A DNA stretch of 64,000 bases. It comes from Enterococcus_G camelliae (GTDB lineage: Bacteria > Bacillota > Bacilli > Lactobacillales > Enterococcaceae). Both the position numbers and the translations under genes were made by a program. Numbering within the stretch: position 1 is the first letter of the stretch; the number at the start of each line of letters is the position of its first letter. The notes beneath the pieces were generated by a model. The model was not told the DNA's origin. It saw only the letters and a list, made by a program, of their open reading frames with translations, and did no database searches. Shown here in pieces: positions 50,983-60,633 of the stretch. The DNA lies in NCBI RefSeq assembly GCF_042685105.1, contig NZ_JBHUMO010000044.1, forward strand, positions 1 through 64,000, read 5' to 3'.

Positions 50983-52166
50983 TAATACGTCACCTCCGGA
51001 TTTTGGATGACTCGAACACGTACAATGGCCTCTGTTTGTTTCAATTGGTCTGCTACGGCTTGCAATTTGTCTGCATCCTGCTCCGCTACATCCACTAGCG
51101 TATAGGCAAAATCATCGCGACCACGGTTAACCATGTTATCGATATTAATTCCAAATTCTGCAATCGTAGAAGAAATGGTTCCAAGCATATTTGGCACGTT
51201 TCGATGAATAACGGTCAATCTATTTGGTGAACGAAAAGACATCTCAACCGTCGGAAAATTCACGGAATATTTGATAATGCCTGTTTCTAAATAGCGTTTA
51301 AGCGTGCGTGCAGCCATCTTGGCACAATTTATTTCTGCTTCTTCAGTCGAGGCACCTAGATGTGGCAATACCAAAATATCTGGATGGTGCAACAGTTCCT
51401 CTTGCGCAAAGTCGGTCGTAAAGCCCGCTATTTCTTTCTTCTCGACGGCTTGGATGACTGCATTCGTATCGACAATCTCTCCTCGCGCAAAGTTAAAGAG
51501 ACGTGCAGTTGGTTTCATCAGCGCCAGTTCTTTCGTGCTAATTAAGTTTCTGGTAGAATCTAACAACGGCACATGAATCGTAATAAAATCACACGTTGTC
51601 AAAACTTCTGCCATTTCTTGAGCACGTTTCACCCGCCGAGAAATGCTCCATGCGGTATCTACAGAAACGTATGGATCGTAACCGATAACCTCCATGCCAA
51701 GACGATATGCGTCATTGGCCACCATTGCCCCGATTGAGCCTAACCCAATCACCCCTAATTTCTTACCAATTAATTCATGCCCTGCAAATTGTTTTTTATT
51801 AGCTTCAACTTTTTCTTCCAAGTCTTGACCATCTTGTTCTTGTAACCAAGTCACACTTTGAAGAATCGGTCTAACATTTAATAGTAAACTTGCCAAAACC
51901 AATTCCTTCACTGCATTGGCATTTGCGCCCGGCGTATTGAAGACAACAATGCCCTTTTCTGTACATTCATTCACAGGAATATTATTGGTTCCAGCACCGG
52001 CACGGGCTACTGCCAACACACTTGGCGGAAAGGCATAATCATGCAACTTTTGGCTTCGTAAAATAATGCCCTCTGGTTGTTCTCGTTCATTGATAGCATA
52101 CCGTTCTTTTTCAAACCGCTCCATTCCTTCCGGTGCAATTGCATTAAATGTTTTAATTTGAAACAT
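50982..52166 (-). CDS. serA: D-3-phosphoglycerate dehydrogenase
   Basis: 394 residues, short form with C-terminal ACT domain (VIHRNVPNMLGTISSTIAEF). NAD-binding GVIGLGSIGAMVAN; catalytic residues in FARGEIVD and LPHLGASTEEAE. First step of serine synthesis. Begins right after serC (adjacent stop and start), in the operon serC-serA-DUF1015. Confidence 0.92.
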   Translation of the reverse strand: MFQIKTFNAIAPEGMERFEKERYAINEREQPEGIILRSQKLHDYAFPPSVLAVARAGAGTNNIPVNECTEKGIVVFNTPGANANAVKELVLASLLLNVRPILQSVTWLQEQDGQDLEEKVEANKKQFAGHELIGKKLGVIGLGSIGAMVANDAYRLGMEVIGYDPYVSVDTAWSISRRVKRAQEMAEVLTTCDFITIHVPLLDSTRNLISTKELALMKPTARLFNFARGEIVDTNAVIQAVEKKEIAGFTTDFAQEELLHHPDILVLPHLGASTEEAEINCAKMAARTLKRYLETGIIKYSVNFPTVEMSFRSPNRLTVIHRNVPNMLGTISSTIAEFGINIDNMVNRGRDDFAYTLVDVAEQDADKLQAVADQLKQTEAIVRVRVIQNPEVTY

Positions 52167-53252
52167 TTAGTTTTCCCCCTGTTCTTTTTCAAATGCTTCC
52201 ATGAACGCAACGAGTGCTTGGACTCCTTCTAGCGGAAAAGCATTATAGATGCTAGCACGCATGCCGCCTACAGAACGATGGCCTTTAATGTTTTCAAAGC
52301 CAGCAGCAGTTGCTTGTTTGATAAAGGCTTTGTCCAACTCTGCATTCCCAGTGACAAAAGGAATATTAGTTAATGATCGATTTTCTTTAGCTACTGGACT
52401 TGAAAAAAGTGAAGATTGTTCAATGGCTTCATATAGTAATGCAGCTTTTTGTTGATTTCGTTTGACAATTTCTGGTACACCGCCCAACTCTTTTACCCAT
52501 TCAAGTACTAACTTAGCAACATAGATAGCGAAGGTTGGAGGGGTATTGTACATAGATTGGTTTTCGGCTTGTACACGATAATCAAGCATGGCTGAAAAAA
52601 CATCTTCCTTATTCAGAAAATCATCTCGAATAATCACCACGGTTAAGCCGGACGGTCCTAGATTTTTTTGGGCACCGGCATAAATCATCGCAAAATCTTC
52701 TACCCGATAGTCATTACTTAAAAAGTTCGAAGACATATCTGCCACCAAGGGAAGTGATCCTGTTTGCGGAATTTGATGGTAGGTGACTCCGCCAATTGTT
52801 TCATTGGTCGTAATGTGCAGGTAGGCTGCCACTGCATCTAATTGTGCAACATCAATGGTCGGCACGGTCGTATATTGGGTGTCTTCACTAGATGCCACCA
52901 CTTCTACTTCTACATTAGGAACTTTTTTTGCCGCAGCGATTGCTTTTTTTGCCCATGAACCAGTGTTGACATAGAGGGCTTTTTTTCCTTGTGCAACATT
53001 CAGTGGCAACATGGAAAATTGGAGACTTGCTCCGCCTTGCATGAAAAGCACACGATAATTTTCAGGAATTTTCATTAATTCTCGTAACAATTGTTCACAT
53101 TCTTCAATAACCGCTAAGAATAAGGAGGACCGATGACTCAGCTCCAAAATGGACATGCCACTTCCTTGGTAATCCACTAAGGAAGATTGTGCTTGCTCCA
53201 AAACTTTTTTTGGTAAAACGGCAGGACCAGCTGAAAAATTATAAACTGTCAT
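52167..53252 (-). CDS. serC: Phosphoserine aminotransferase
   Basis: 361 residues, class V PLP enzyme. PLP Lys196 in YAGAQKNLGPSG; start MTVYNFSAGPAVLPKKVL is typical. Transfers an amino group to 3-phosphohydroxypyruvate. No serB was seen in the window. AAAGGAGCG precedes the ATG. First gene of the operon. Confidence 0.94.
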   Translation of the reverse strand: MTVYNFSAGPAVLPKKVLEQAQSSLVDYQGSGMSILELSHRSSLFLAVIEECEQLLRELMKIPENYRVLFMQGGASLQFSMLPLNVAQGKKALYVNTGSWAKKAIAAAKKVPNVEVEVVASSEDTQYTTVPTIDVAQLDAVAAYLHITTNETIGGVTYHQIPQTGSLPLVADMSSNFLSNDYRVEDFAMIYAGAQKNLGPSGLTVVIIRDDFLNKEDVFSAMLDYRVQAENQSMYNTPPTFAIYVAKLVLEWVKELGGVPEIVKRNQQKAALLYEAIEQSSLFSSPVAKENRSLTNIPFVTGNAELDKAFIKQATAAGFENIKGHRSVGGMRASIYNAFPLEGVQALVAFMEAFEKEQGEN

Positions 53253-53335
53253 ATCATGATTCGCTCCTTTTCTTATATGTGAAAATCATTATAACAAATT
53301 AAAATAAAATTAGAAACCTTTCATTTAATAAAAAA

Positions 53336-53360
53336 AGAAGTTTTCCGAAGAAAACTTCTT
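53336..53360. terminator. scrK terminator
   Basis: Stem AAGAAGTTTTC / GAAAACTTCTT, loop CGAA, with T runs on both strands. Confidence 0.85.
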
Positions 53361-53364
53361 TTTT

Positions 53365-54243
53365 TTATTTTTCTGTCGAACAAGCAACTTTTTGTGCCAA
53401 TGCCAAGCAACCCATTGTACCAGCGTTATCTTCAAGTGCCGGCGTCACAATATACGTTGCTAGAGGGGGAGTTTGAACATAGCCTTGCATTAGTTTCGTA
53501 AAGGCTTTTCGGACTTTTTCAAGCATATGTGTTTGCTTCATGACCCCTCCGCCTAGAATGATTACGTCTGGCGAAAGCATTAATGTCGTATTATACACGC
53601 ATTGCGCAATGTACTCTGCTTCAATCAACCAAAAAGGATCTGTTTCTGGAACATCCGCTCCTTTTTTGCCAAGTCGCTTCTCAATTGCTGGTCCAGCAGC
53701 CATGCCCTCTAGACAATTCCCGTGAAAAGGACAATTGCCCTTGTAGGAATCATCCACGTGAGGAACAACGAGCATATGCCCCATTTCAGGATGACTAAAG
53801 CCTTCCACAAATCGTCCTTTTTGAATGGCACCTCCACCAACACCCGTTCCTATCGTGTAATACACTACACTATCTACATCCTGTCCATGACCAAAACGAT
53901 ATTCTCCGTAAGCAGCCGCATTCACATCGGTTGTCCAAGCAATCGGCACGGAAAATTCTCTTTTCATCATCCCGACAAAATCAAAATTTTGCCACGCTAC
54001 CTTTGGAGTCGAAGTGATAAAACCATAGGTCGGTGAATCCTCGTGAATATCAATTGGTCCAAATGAGCCAATTCCGATTCCGGCCATTTGCTCTTCATAT
54101 GGTTTAAAAAAAGCAACGACATCCTTCATTGTTTGTTCTGGATTTGTCGTTGGAAAACTTTCACGATGAAGAATTTCTAACGTTTCATCCCCAACTGCAC
54201 AGACAAATTTTGTTCCACCAGCTTCGATTGATCCATATAACAT
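53365..54243 (-). CDS. scrK: Fructokinase (ROK family)
   Basis: 292 residues. N-terminal ATP loop GSIEAGGTKFVCAVG, catalytic DVNAAAYGEY, ROK zinc site HPEMGHMLV and CPFHGNCLEG. Phosphorylates fructose released by ScrB. Lies 33 bases after scrA on the same strand. Confidence 0.9.
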   Translation of the reverse strand: MLYGSIEAGGTKFVCAVGDETLEILHRESFPTTNPEQTMKDVVAFFKPYEEQMAGIGIGSFGPIDIHEDSPTYGFITSTPKVAWQNFDFVGMMKREFSVPIAWTTDVNAAAYGEYRFGHGQDVDSVVYYTIGTGVGGGAIQKGRFVEGFSHPEMGHMLVVPHVDDSYKGNCPFHGNCLEGMAAGPAIEKRLGKKGADVPETDPFWLIEAEYIAQCVYNTTLMLSPDVIILGGGVMKQTHMLEKVRKAFTKLMQGYVQTPPLATYIVTPALEDNAGTMGCLALAQKVACSTEK

Positions 54244-54276
54244 GCATTGTCCTTCTTTCTACATCATCACGTATTT

Positions 54277-56226
54277 TTACTGATTAGTTGCTTTTGTTAA
54301 GGCTAGTATACCATCAGAATGAGTGACTGTTCCATGAGAAATAACAGTAACCTCAGAATAAGCAGGTGTATTCGTAATAATCTGCATGACGGTTGTATCG
54401 TAGCCAGCTTCAGCTATTTTTTTGCGGTCAAACGTACCTAAAATATCACCTTGCTTGACGATTTCTCCTTGCTTGCGATTCGAAGAAAAATGAGCCCCTT
54501 CAAGATTTACTGTATCAATCCCAATATGCAACAATACCTCCGCGCCATCATCAGATTGAATCCCAAATGCGTGTTTTGTCTCATAGACAACAGACAACAC
54601 CCCACTAACTGGTGCATAAATCGTGTCATCAGCTGGAATGATACCAATTCCTTTTCCCATTAATTCAGAAGAGAAAACGGGATCAGATACATCTTTTAGA
54701 TTAACGACCTCACCAGAAACAGCCGCTTGAATCACTTCATCCGCTGCATTTGCCTTCTCTGGAGCAGAATTAATTGCAACTGCTACATCATCTGTTGCTT
54801 CTACTAAAGGTTCATTCATTTTTTTACGACCATAGACATAAGTTAAGCCAAATGCTACAACAAAACTAATCACTGCAGAAATGGCGAATCCTTTGTATCC
54901 ACCGCTCGCAATTGAAATAAAGCCAATGACACCTGCTGAACCTAACGCAGCTGCTAAAACATGGAAAAAACCAATAAATGCACTAGCAATTCCTGAAGCA
55001 ATCATTGCACAGAAAAATGGAAATTTCAGTTTTAAGTTAATCCCAAAGATAGCTGGCTCCGTAATTCCAAGTAAGGCAGAAACACTAGCCGTGGATGCTA
55101 AAGCCTTTTGTTTTTCATTCTTGGTTAACAAGAATACTGCAAAGGCAGCTGCACCTTGAGCGATATTTGCCATCGAAGCAACTGGGAAAATGAAGGTTCC
55201 TCCTGTTTTGGCGATATCAGCAATCAAGGTTGTTTCAATTGCTGGAAAACTTTGATGCAATCCAGTTATCACAATTGGCGAATAAAACAGACCAAGTACC
55301 GCTAATCCCAGTGGTCCAGCTGTATTGTACAACCAAACCAAGCCAGTTGTTAAACCGTCACCGACTCCTCGCATGATTGGTCCAACCACGATAAATGTTA
55401 AAAACCCGGTCACAATAATAGCTAGCATAGGCGTAAATGTAAAATCAAGGACCGTTGGAATTTTTTTATGAAGAAATTTTTCGATGGTTGCTAAAATATA
55501 TGCCACTGCAAGAACTGGCAAAACTGATCCTTGATAGCCAGCTTGGGCAACATTTAGACCAAATACATGCCAATATGGCATCGTACCTTCAGCAATTGTG
55601 TTGGCAACATTATACCCATTGACCAATGATGGCATTACCATGGCCATTGCCATCGCTGCACCAAGATACGCATTGCCACCAAAACGTTTGGTTGCTGAGA
55701 AGCCCACCAAAATTGGCAAGAAGGCAAACGGTGCAGAAGCTAACAAATTAATAATCGATGCAACGTCAGTTATTGCGGGATACATTTGGACTAACGATTG
55801 CGGACCAAACAGTTTTTCAGCTGTTAAAACATTGTTGATGGCCATTAACAAACCACCAGCTACTAACGCTGGCATCAAAGGAACAAAAATATCTGACAGC
55901 ACTTTCACAAAATTCATTAACGGATTTTGTTTTTTTCCTTGTTGAACGACGGCCTTTAAATCTTCCGTTGAGGCTTCTTTGACTCCCACCAATGTGACAA
56001 GTTCATGATAGACTTTATCAACATCTCCCGGACCAATAATAATTTGGTATTGCCCATTTGTTTCAAACGTTCCTTTTACATCTGCATTTTCATCCAAGGC
56101 TTGTTGATTCACTTTACTGGAATCTTTCAATACGAGACGTAATCTTGTCGCACAATGCGCAGCCGCGATAAAATTTTCTTTTCCAACTGCTTCAGCTACT
56201 TGCCGAGCCACTTCTTTATGATTCAT
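54277..56226 (-). CDS. scrA: Sucrose-specific PTS transporter EIIBCA
   Basis: 649 residues in the order IIB (Cys25 in AAHCATRLRLVL), IIC (ten or so membrane segments, 110-470), IIA (His567 in VLLHIGIDTV). Takes up sucrose as sucrose 6-phosphate. Divergent from scrB, sharing a regulatory region. AGGAGG 8 bases before ATG. Confidence 0.9.
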   Translation of the reverse strand: MNHKEVARQVAEAVGKENFIAAAHCATRLRLVLKDSSKVNQQALDENADVKGTFETNGQYQIIIGPGDVDKVYHELVTLVGVKEASTEDLKAVVQQGKKQNPLMNFVKVLSDIFVPLMPALVAGGLLMAINNVLTAEKLFGPQSLVQMYPAITDVASIINLLASAPFAFLPILVGFSATKRFGGNAYLGAAMAMAMVMPSLVNGYNVANTIAEGTMPYWHVFGLNVAQAGYQGSVLPVLAVAYILATIEKFLHKKIPTVLDFTFTPMLAIIVTGFLTFIVVGPIMRGVGDGLTTGLVWLYNTAGPLGLAVLGLFYSPIVITGLHQSFPAIETTLIADIAKTGGTFIFPVASMANIAQGAAAFAVFLLTKNEKQKALASTASVSALLGITEPAIFGINLKLKFPFFCAMIASGIASAFIGFFHVLAAALGSAGVIGFISIASGGYKGFAISAVISFVVAFGLTYVYGRKKMNEPLVEATDDVAVAINSAPEKANAADEVIQAAVSGEVVNLKDVSDPVFSSELMGKGIGIIPADDTIYAPVSGVLSVVYETKHAFGIQSDDGAEVLLHIGIDTVNLEGAHFSSNRKQGEIVKQGDILGTFDRKKIAEAGYDTTVMQIITNTPAYSEVTVISHGTVTHSDGILALTKATNQ

Positions 56227-56239
56227 TTGAACTCCTCCT

Positions 56240-56408
56240 TTGAAAACGTTTTTTCATCATTATCATACCTGATTTTTCAAAAATGTCAAACGTTTATCAA
56301 AAATATTTTTTATTTTCTTTTAAAAAAGGTAAAATCCTTTATTATAAATAAATTTATTAAATGAATATTTGTGTTACGTTTGACATTTCACTCATTTAAA
56401 GCTATTCT
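56240..56408. promoter_or_regulatory. scrA/scrB divergent promoters with ScrR operators and cre-like box
   Basis: scrA (minus): TTGACA (56282-56287 region), 16-base spacer, TATGAT. scrB (plus): TTGACA 56380-56385, 17-base spacer, TATTCT 56403-56408. TGTCAAACGT (56284-56293) and ACGTTTGACA (56376-56385) are mirror copies overlapping the two -35 boxes, the likely ScrR sites. A cre-like TTGAAAACGTTTTTT (one mismatch) lies at 56240-56254 near scrA. Confidence 0.75.
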
Positions 56409-56448
56409 AATAACAAAAGAATGCGGTTTCTATTTTTAGGAGGAAAGT

Positions 56449-57939
56449 ATGAAGAAAACGATTGAATGGACAGATGAATTGCGCTATCAAGCTTATGCCA
56501 AGTGGCCCGCAGACTATCTACCTAACTTAAAAAAACAACAGCAGAATTCTCATTGGCGATTGCACTACCATATCCAACCAGAAACTGGGTTATTAAACGA
56601 CCCAAATGGCTTTTCTTACTTTGATGGAAAGTGGCATCTGTTTTATCAAGCTTATCCGTATGGACCTGTTCACGGATTAAAATCATGGTATCATCTGTCT
56701 TCGACAAATTTAGTTGATTGGCAACGGGATCAATTACGTCTTCTTCCTGATACAAGCTATGATAGTCATGGGGTTTACTCCGGATCTGCCATCCCCGTGG
56801 GTGACCACCTTTTCTTAGCCTTTACTGGCAATGTTCGAGACCAACAGTGGGCGCGTCATGCTTATCAGTTGGGGGCTTGGATGGACAAGGATTTCCACGT
56901 AACAAAACAAGCCACCCCTCTTATTGCAAATCCACCAGAAGGATATACGCAACATTTTCGCGATCCCCAACTTTTTCGTTATCAGGATCAGTATTACCTA
57001 TTGATTGGGGCTCAAACAGAAAATGAAGAAGGGAAAATCCTTTTGTATAAAGGTGATACACTGAATCATTGGGAGCTTGTGCATGAAGTGCTGTTTTCAA
57101 ACGAACAAATGGGCTACATGATTGAATGTCCAAATTTAGTTTTTCTTGAGGACAAACCTGTACTCATTTTTTGTCCCCAAGGCCTAGCAAAGTCGACAGT
57201 GGCCTATCAAAATATTTATCCTAATCTGTATATCACTGCAGACCACTTTGATGCAGAAACAGCAACGCTTCTCCACCCATCTTCCCTTCAAAATCTAGAC
57301 GACGGTTTTGATCTTTATGCTATCCAAGCATTTCAAGCACCAGATGGACGCGTTTTAAGCATTGGCTGGGTGGGATTGCCTGATGTAAGCTACCCTTCTG
57401 ATAAGGAAGGATGGGCACATTGTCTCTCTTTGGTACGTGAACTCCATCTAATCGATGGGCAGTTGTATCAAAAACCTGTTACTGAATTGGCCCTACTTCG
57501 CCAAGCTCCTTTAGCCAGTCATGAACGAAAGGGCGAGGTACTTTTTCAACCTGATACAAATAGCTACGAATTAGAGATGACGATTCCTACTGATAAACAA
57601 AGTGTCTTAACTTTATTTTCATCTGCCAATCAAAACAAAGGATTTGATCTTCATTGTGATGCAAAAAATGGTATGATTATTCTAGATCGAGGTCGAATGG
57701 CCAAAGAAGTAAATCCTGAATTCGGAACAAAAAGAAGCGTCCAAGTATCCCCTCACCTTCCGATACATCTGCGCATATTTGTCGATAGTTCCGTTTGCGA
57801 AATCTTTATCAATGATGGGCAAAAAGTATTGACCAGTCGTGTTTTTCCAGATAAAACAGACACGACTATTTTGTTGAAAGGTGCACAGGCTGAAAACATT
57901 ACTTTATGGCCACTACGTTCGATTCATTTAGATGACTAA
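56449..57939 (+). CDS. scrB: Sucrose-6-phosphate hydrolase (GH32)
   Basis: 496 residues, no signal peptide. Five-blade propeller with nucleophile Asp51 (LLNDPNG), FRDP Asp172 and acid Glu226 (IECPNLV). Splits sucrose 6-phosphate into glucose 6-phosphate and fructose. AGGAGG upstream of ATG. Co-transcribed with scrR, 12 bases on. Confidence 0.94.
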   Translation: MKKTIEWTDELRYQAYAKWPADYLPNLKKQQQNSHWRLHYHIQPETGLLNDPNGFSYFDGKWHLFYQAYPYGPVHGLKSWYHLSSTNLVDWQRDQLRLLPDTSYDSHGVYSGSAIPVGDHLFLAFTGNVRDQQWARHAYQLGAWMDKDFHVTKQATPLIANPPEGYTQHFRDPQLFRYQDQYYLLIGAQTENEEGKILLYKGDTLNHWELVHEVLFSNEQMGYMIECPNLVFLEDKPVLIFCPQGLAKSTVAYQNIYPNLYITADHFDAETATLLHPSSLQNLDDGFDLYAIQAFQAPDGRVLSIGWVGLPDVSYPSDKEGWAHCLSLVRELHLIDGQLYQKPVTELALLRQAPLASHERKGEVLFQPDTNSYELEMTIPTDKQSVLTLFSSANQNKGFDLHCDAKNGMIILDRGRMAKEVNPEFGTKRSVQVSPHLPIHLRIFVDSSVCEIFINDGQKVLTSRVFPDKTDTTILLKGAQAENITLWPLRSIHLDD

Positions 57940-57951
57940 AGGAGCCTGATT

Positions 57952-58929
57952 ATGAAACTAACTGATGTTGCCGAACGTGCGGGTGTCTCACCAACCACGG
58001 TTTCCCGCGTGATTAACAATTATGGATCACTCAGTCAAAAAACAATCGATAAAGTCCATGCCGCCATGAAAGAATTAAACTATCAACCCAATGCCGCTGC
58101 ACGTTCATTGCAGGGGAAGAACACGCAATTGATTGGGTTGCTGTTTCCATCTGTGGCTCATCCTTTTTTTGGAGAATTAGTGGATCTCCTTGAAACCAAA
58201 TTATTCGCACGTGGCTACAAGACATTGCTCTGTGATTGTGCCAGTAACAGCGAAAAAGAACGGAGCTATTTAAAAATGCTTGCGGCCAATAAAGTGGATG
58301 GGATTATCGCTGGAGCTCATAATCTTGGAATCCAAGAATACGAACAAATTCATTTACCCATTCTATCCTTTGACCGTCAATTAGCCACCTCCATTCCGAT
58401 TGTGGGTAGCGATAACTTTCAAGGCGGCTACATGGCAACCGAGGCCTTGTATCAAAAAGGAGCCAAAGAAATTGCCATTATTACTGGTAGTCTGGCATCG
58501 AATTCCCCTACGAACAATCGGTTACAAGGCTATTGTGCTTTTTTGCAAGAACACCAATTAACGGAACACATTTTTTCGTTCGCTTCATTTGAGCATTCCT
58601 ATGTGCTGAAAAAAAGAAAGATTCAACAAATTTTGAAAGATCGTTCATTTGATGGACTGTTTTGTACAGATGACTTGACGGCTATCCTTGTATGGAATAG
58701 TTGCCAAGAATTAGGCATCTCTTTGCCTGACGAACTAAAATTAATTGGTTATGATGGAACGGAATTTGTCCAAAATTTTTTCCCTCAGTTAGCGACTATC
58801 AAACAACCTTTGGATGAGATTAGTGATTTACTCATCGACTTATTACTGTGCCGTATTGACTCACCAGAAAAAGAACTTGATGCAACTTATGAACTTCCTG
58901 GAACAATCATAAATGGGCAAAGCATGTAA
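57952..58929 (+). CDS. scrR: LacI-family sucrose repressor
   Basis: 325 residues. Helix-turn-helix LTDVAERAGVSPTTVSRVIN and hinge PNAAARSLQG, then sensor domain. Probably binds the mirror boxes in the scrA/scrB region and is relieved by a sucrose or fructose phosphate. Its own transcription is under its control. Confidence 0.9.
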   Translation: MKLTDVAERAGVSPTTVSRVINNYGSLSQKTIDKVHAAMKELNYQPNAAARSLQGKNTQLIGLLFPSVAHPFFGELVDLLETKLFARGYKTLLCDCASNSEKERSYLKMLAANKVDGIIAGAHNLGIQEYEQIHLPILSFDRQLATSIPIVGSDNFQGGYMATEALYQKGAKEIAIITGSLASNSPTNNRLQGYCAFLQEHQLTEHIFSFASFEHSYVLKKRKIQQILKDRSFDGLFCTDDLTAILVWNSCQELGISLPDELKLIGYDGTEFVQNFFPQLATIKQPLDEISDLLIDLLLCRIDSPEKELDATYELPGTIINGQSM

Positions 58930-58937
58930 AAATGCCA

Positions 58938-59052
58938 AAAAAAAGCCAAACAAATGAGAATTTACAGCAACCTATGTTAGCTAACATAGGCTGTCTCTGC
59001 CAGTTTCATTGGCAGAGAACCTTCTCATTCGTTTGGGCTTTTTTCTTTTTAG
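58938..59052. terminator. Three-armed terminator after scrR
   Basis: Outer stem AAAAGCC-AAAC-AATGAGAA / TTCTCATT-CGTTTGGGCTTTT encloses two perfect hairpins: CCTATGTTAGCTAACATAGG and TCTCTGCCA-GTTTCAT-TGGCAGAGA. T runs follow on both strands, so it also serves the minus-strand LURP-like gene. Confidence 0.75.
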
Positions 59053-59074
59053 ATCATTTTTACCGTTTTCCTAC

Positions 59075-59557
59075 TTAGCTATTATTCCGTTCAGCCGCCT
59101 TTACACAGTCAATCGCTACAACCAACGAAACAATGGTTTGCTCAAACGCTTCATCCATCATTTTGATGGCATACGTATCTCCCCAGCTGACCCATTTCTT
59201 TTCAATGGTTGCTATCGTTTTTTGATCCTTAGTAACCTGAAAATTCATATCCCACCAATCACCAGTAACGTGAAGGTCTTTCATTGAGATTGTATATTTG
59301 GGTTTAATAAAGGTTAGTTCTTTTTTTATTTCAATTGTTTGACGATCCGCCAATTCGACGTAAAATGTTGGCAAGAACGAAAAAACCTTTTTCTGAATAC
59401 GAGCAACCGATTGTCCGTCGGTTGTTGTGATGCGAAATTCTTTTGGGATTTTCAAGAAACTCCCCTCAATTGCATATAGCGGACGTTGGTATTCATCTGT
59501 GACCGAGAATTTTTCCCCAATCGAAAAGACCTTCTGTTTCATGTAAAGAGTTTTCAC
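59075..59557 (-). CDS. LURP-one-related (YxjI-like) protein
   Basis: 160 residues, a beta-barrel of the tubby C-like/LURP type: MKQKVFSIGEKFSVTDE, FLKIPKEFRITTTDG, KPKYTISMKDLHVTG. Function unknown. Its ATG overlaps the SPFH gene stop by 4 bases, so the two products may act together at the membrane. Confidence 0.65.
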   Translation of the reverse strand: MKTLYMKQKVFSIGEKFSVTDEYQRPLYAIEGSFLKIPKEFRITTTDGQSVARIQKKVFSFLPTFYVELADRQTIEIKKELTFIKPKYTISMKDLHVTGDWWDMNFQVTKDQKTIATIEKKWVSWGDTYAIKMMDEAFEQTIVSLVVAIDCVKAAERNNS

Positions 59558-60438
59558 CCATCACTCCTCCGATCACTTTGGACATCTCCAGTGTTAATAA
59601 CTGGTTGCGTTCCCTTGTCTGTGATAATCGAGACAAGCAAATTATTAATCAATTGTACTTTGCGATCATCCGTAAATGTAATGTCTTGGCCATCTTGAAT
59701 TTGTTGTAATGCCATCTGAGTCATGGTAACAGCTCCTTCAACAATGGTTTGACGTGCAGATAATATGGCGCGCGCTTGTTGTCTTTGTAGCATCGCACTC
59801 GCAATTTCAGTCGCATAGGCCAAATGGTTTAACCTTGTTTCAATAACTTCGACTCCCGCAACCTGCAATCTTTCCTGTAACTCCTCTGCCAGCTTTTCCG
59901 ATACTTCATTGGTATTGCCTCGCAAAGTTAAATCATCTTCATTAAATGTATCATACGGATATTGAGAAGCGATATGCCGAATCGCCGTTTCACTTTGGAT
60001 TTCCACGAATTCCTGATAATAGTCAACATCGAACAACGCCTTGGCTGTATCAACTACTTTAAAAACGACCACCGCAGAAATCTCAATTGGGTTACCATCT
60101 AAATCGTTGACTTTCAGTGTCGTACTGTTAAAATTTCGTACCTTTAATGAAACATTCATTTTTTGAGTAAGTGGTGTCGTAATAAATAACCCATTTGACT
60201 TGATTGTCCCTAAATATTGGCCAAAAAAGAGAATAGCTTTTGCTTGGTTTGGACTGACAATCGTCAATGAACTCAAAAATAGCAATGCCACCATCGTCAC
60301 AAGAATACTCAAAACCACTTGCCAGAAACTTTCATTCACAATCCCCAAATAAAATAAATAACAATCTCCTATTATAATGATAAAAAGCGCTAGCAAGCCG
60401 ATATACCCATTGATATGAAATGTCTTTTTTTCTTCCAT
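59554..60438 (-). CDS. SPFH/band-7 membrane protein
   Basis: 294 residues from ATG 60438 (AGGAG 8 bases upstream). Two N-terminal membrane segments (GYIGLLALFIIIIGDCYLF; VVLSILVTMVALLFL) then an SPFH domain with VSPNQAKAILFFGQYLG and GVEVIETRLNHLAYATEIA. Flotillin/stomatin-like scaffold. Coupled to the LURP-like gene. Confidence 0.85.
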   Translation of the reverse strand: MEEKKTFHINGYIGLLALFIIIIGDCYLFYLGIVNESFWQVVLSILVTMVALLFLSSLTIVSPNQAKAILFFGQYLGTIKSNGLFITTPLTQKMNVSLKVRNFNSTTLKVNDLDGNPIEISAVVVFKVVDTAKALFDVDYYQEFVEIQSETAIRHIASQYPYDTFNEDDLTLRGNTNEVSEKLAEELQERLQVAGVEVIETRLNHLAYATEIASAMLQRQQARAILSARQTIVEGAVTMTQMALQQIQDGQDITFTDDRKVQLINNLLVSIITDKGTQPVINTGDVQSDRRSDG

Positions 60439-60493
60439 ATTCTCATCTCCTTTCAATTAATTATCGCACAAATTGATTAAAATGACACTTTCA

Positions 60494-60625
60494 AAAAAAA
60501 AAGGAATTGTACCTTAAGCGATACAACAGGTTAAACCATCCAGATGATAAAAATGAAGATTCATCAATCTTAGTCGGATAATCCACTTGTTAACACTTAA
60601 GCTCCAATTCCTTTACTAATCTTTT
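60494..60625 (-). terminator. trhO terminator with large structured loop
   Basis: Arms AAAGGAATTG and CAATTCCTTT lie about 90 bases apart, with CTTAAG palindromes just inside and a small AAGATT-CATC-AATCTT hairpin in the loop. Ten T follow on the minus strand. Confidence 0.65.
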
Positions 60626-60633
60626 GTTTTTTT

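Noticed and set aside
53253..53335. T-box before serC
   Set aside because: No T-box bulge sequence, no specifier loop; region is too short.
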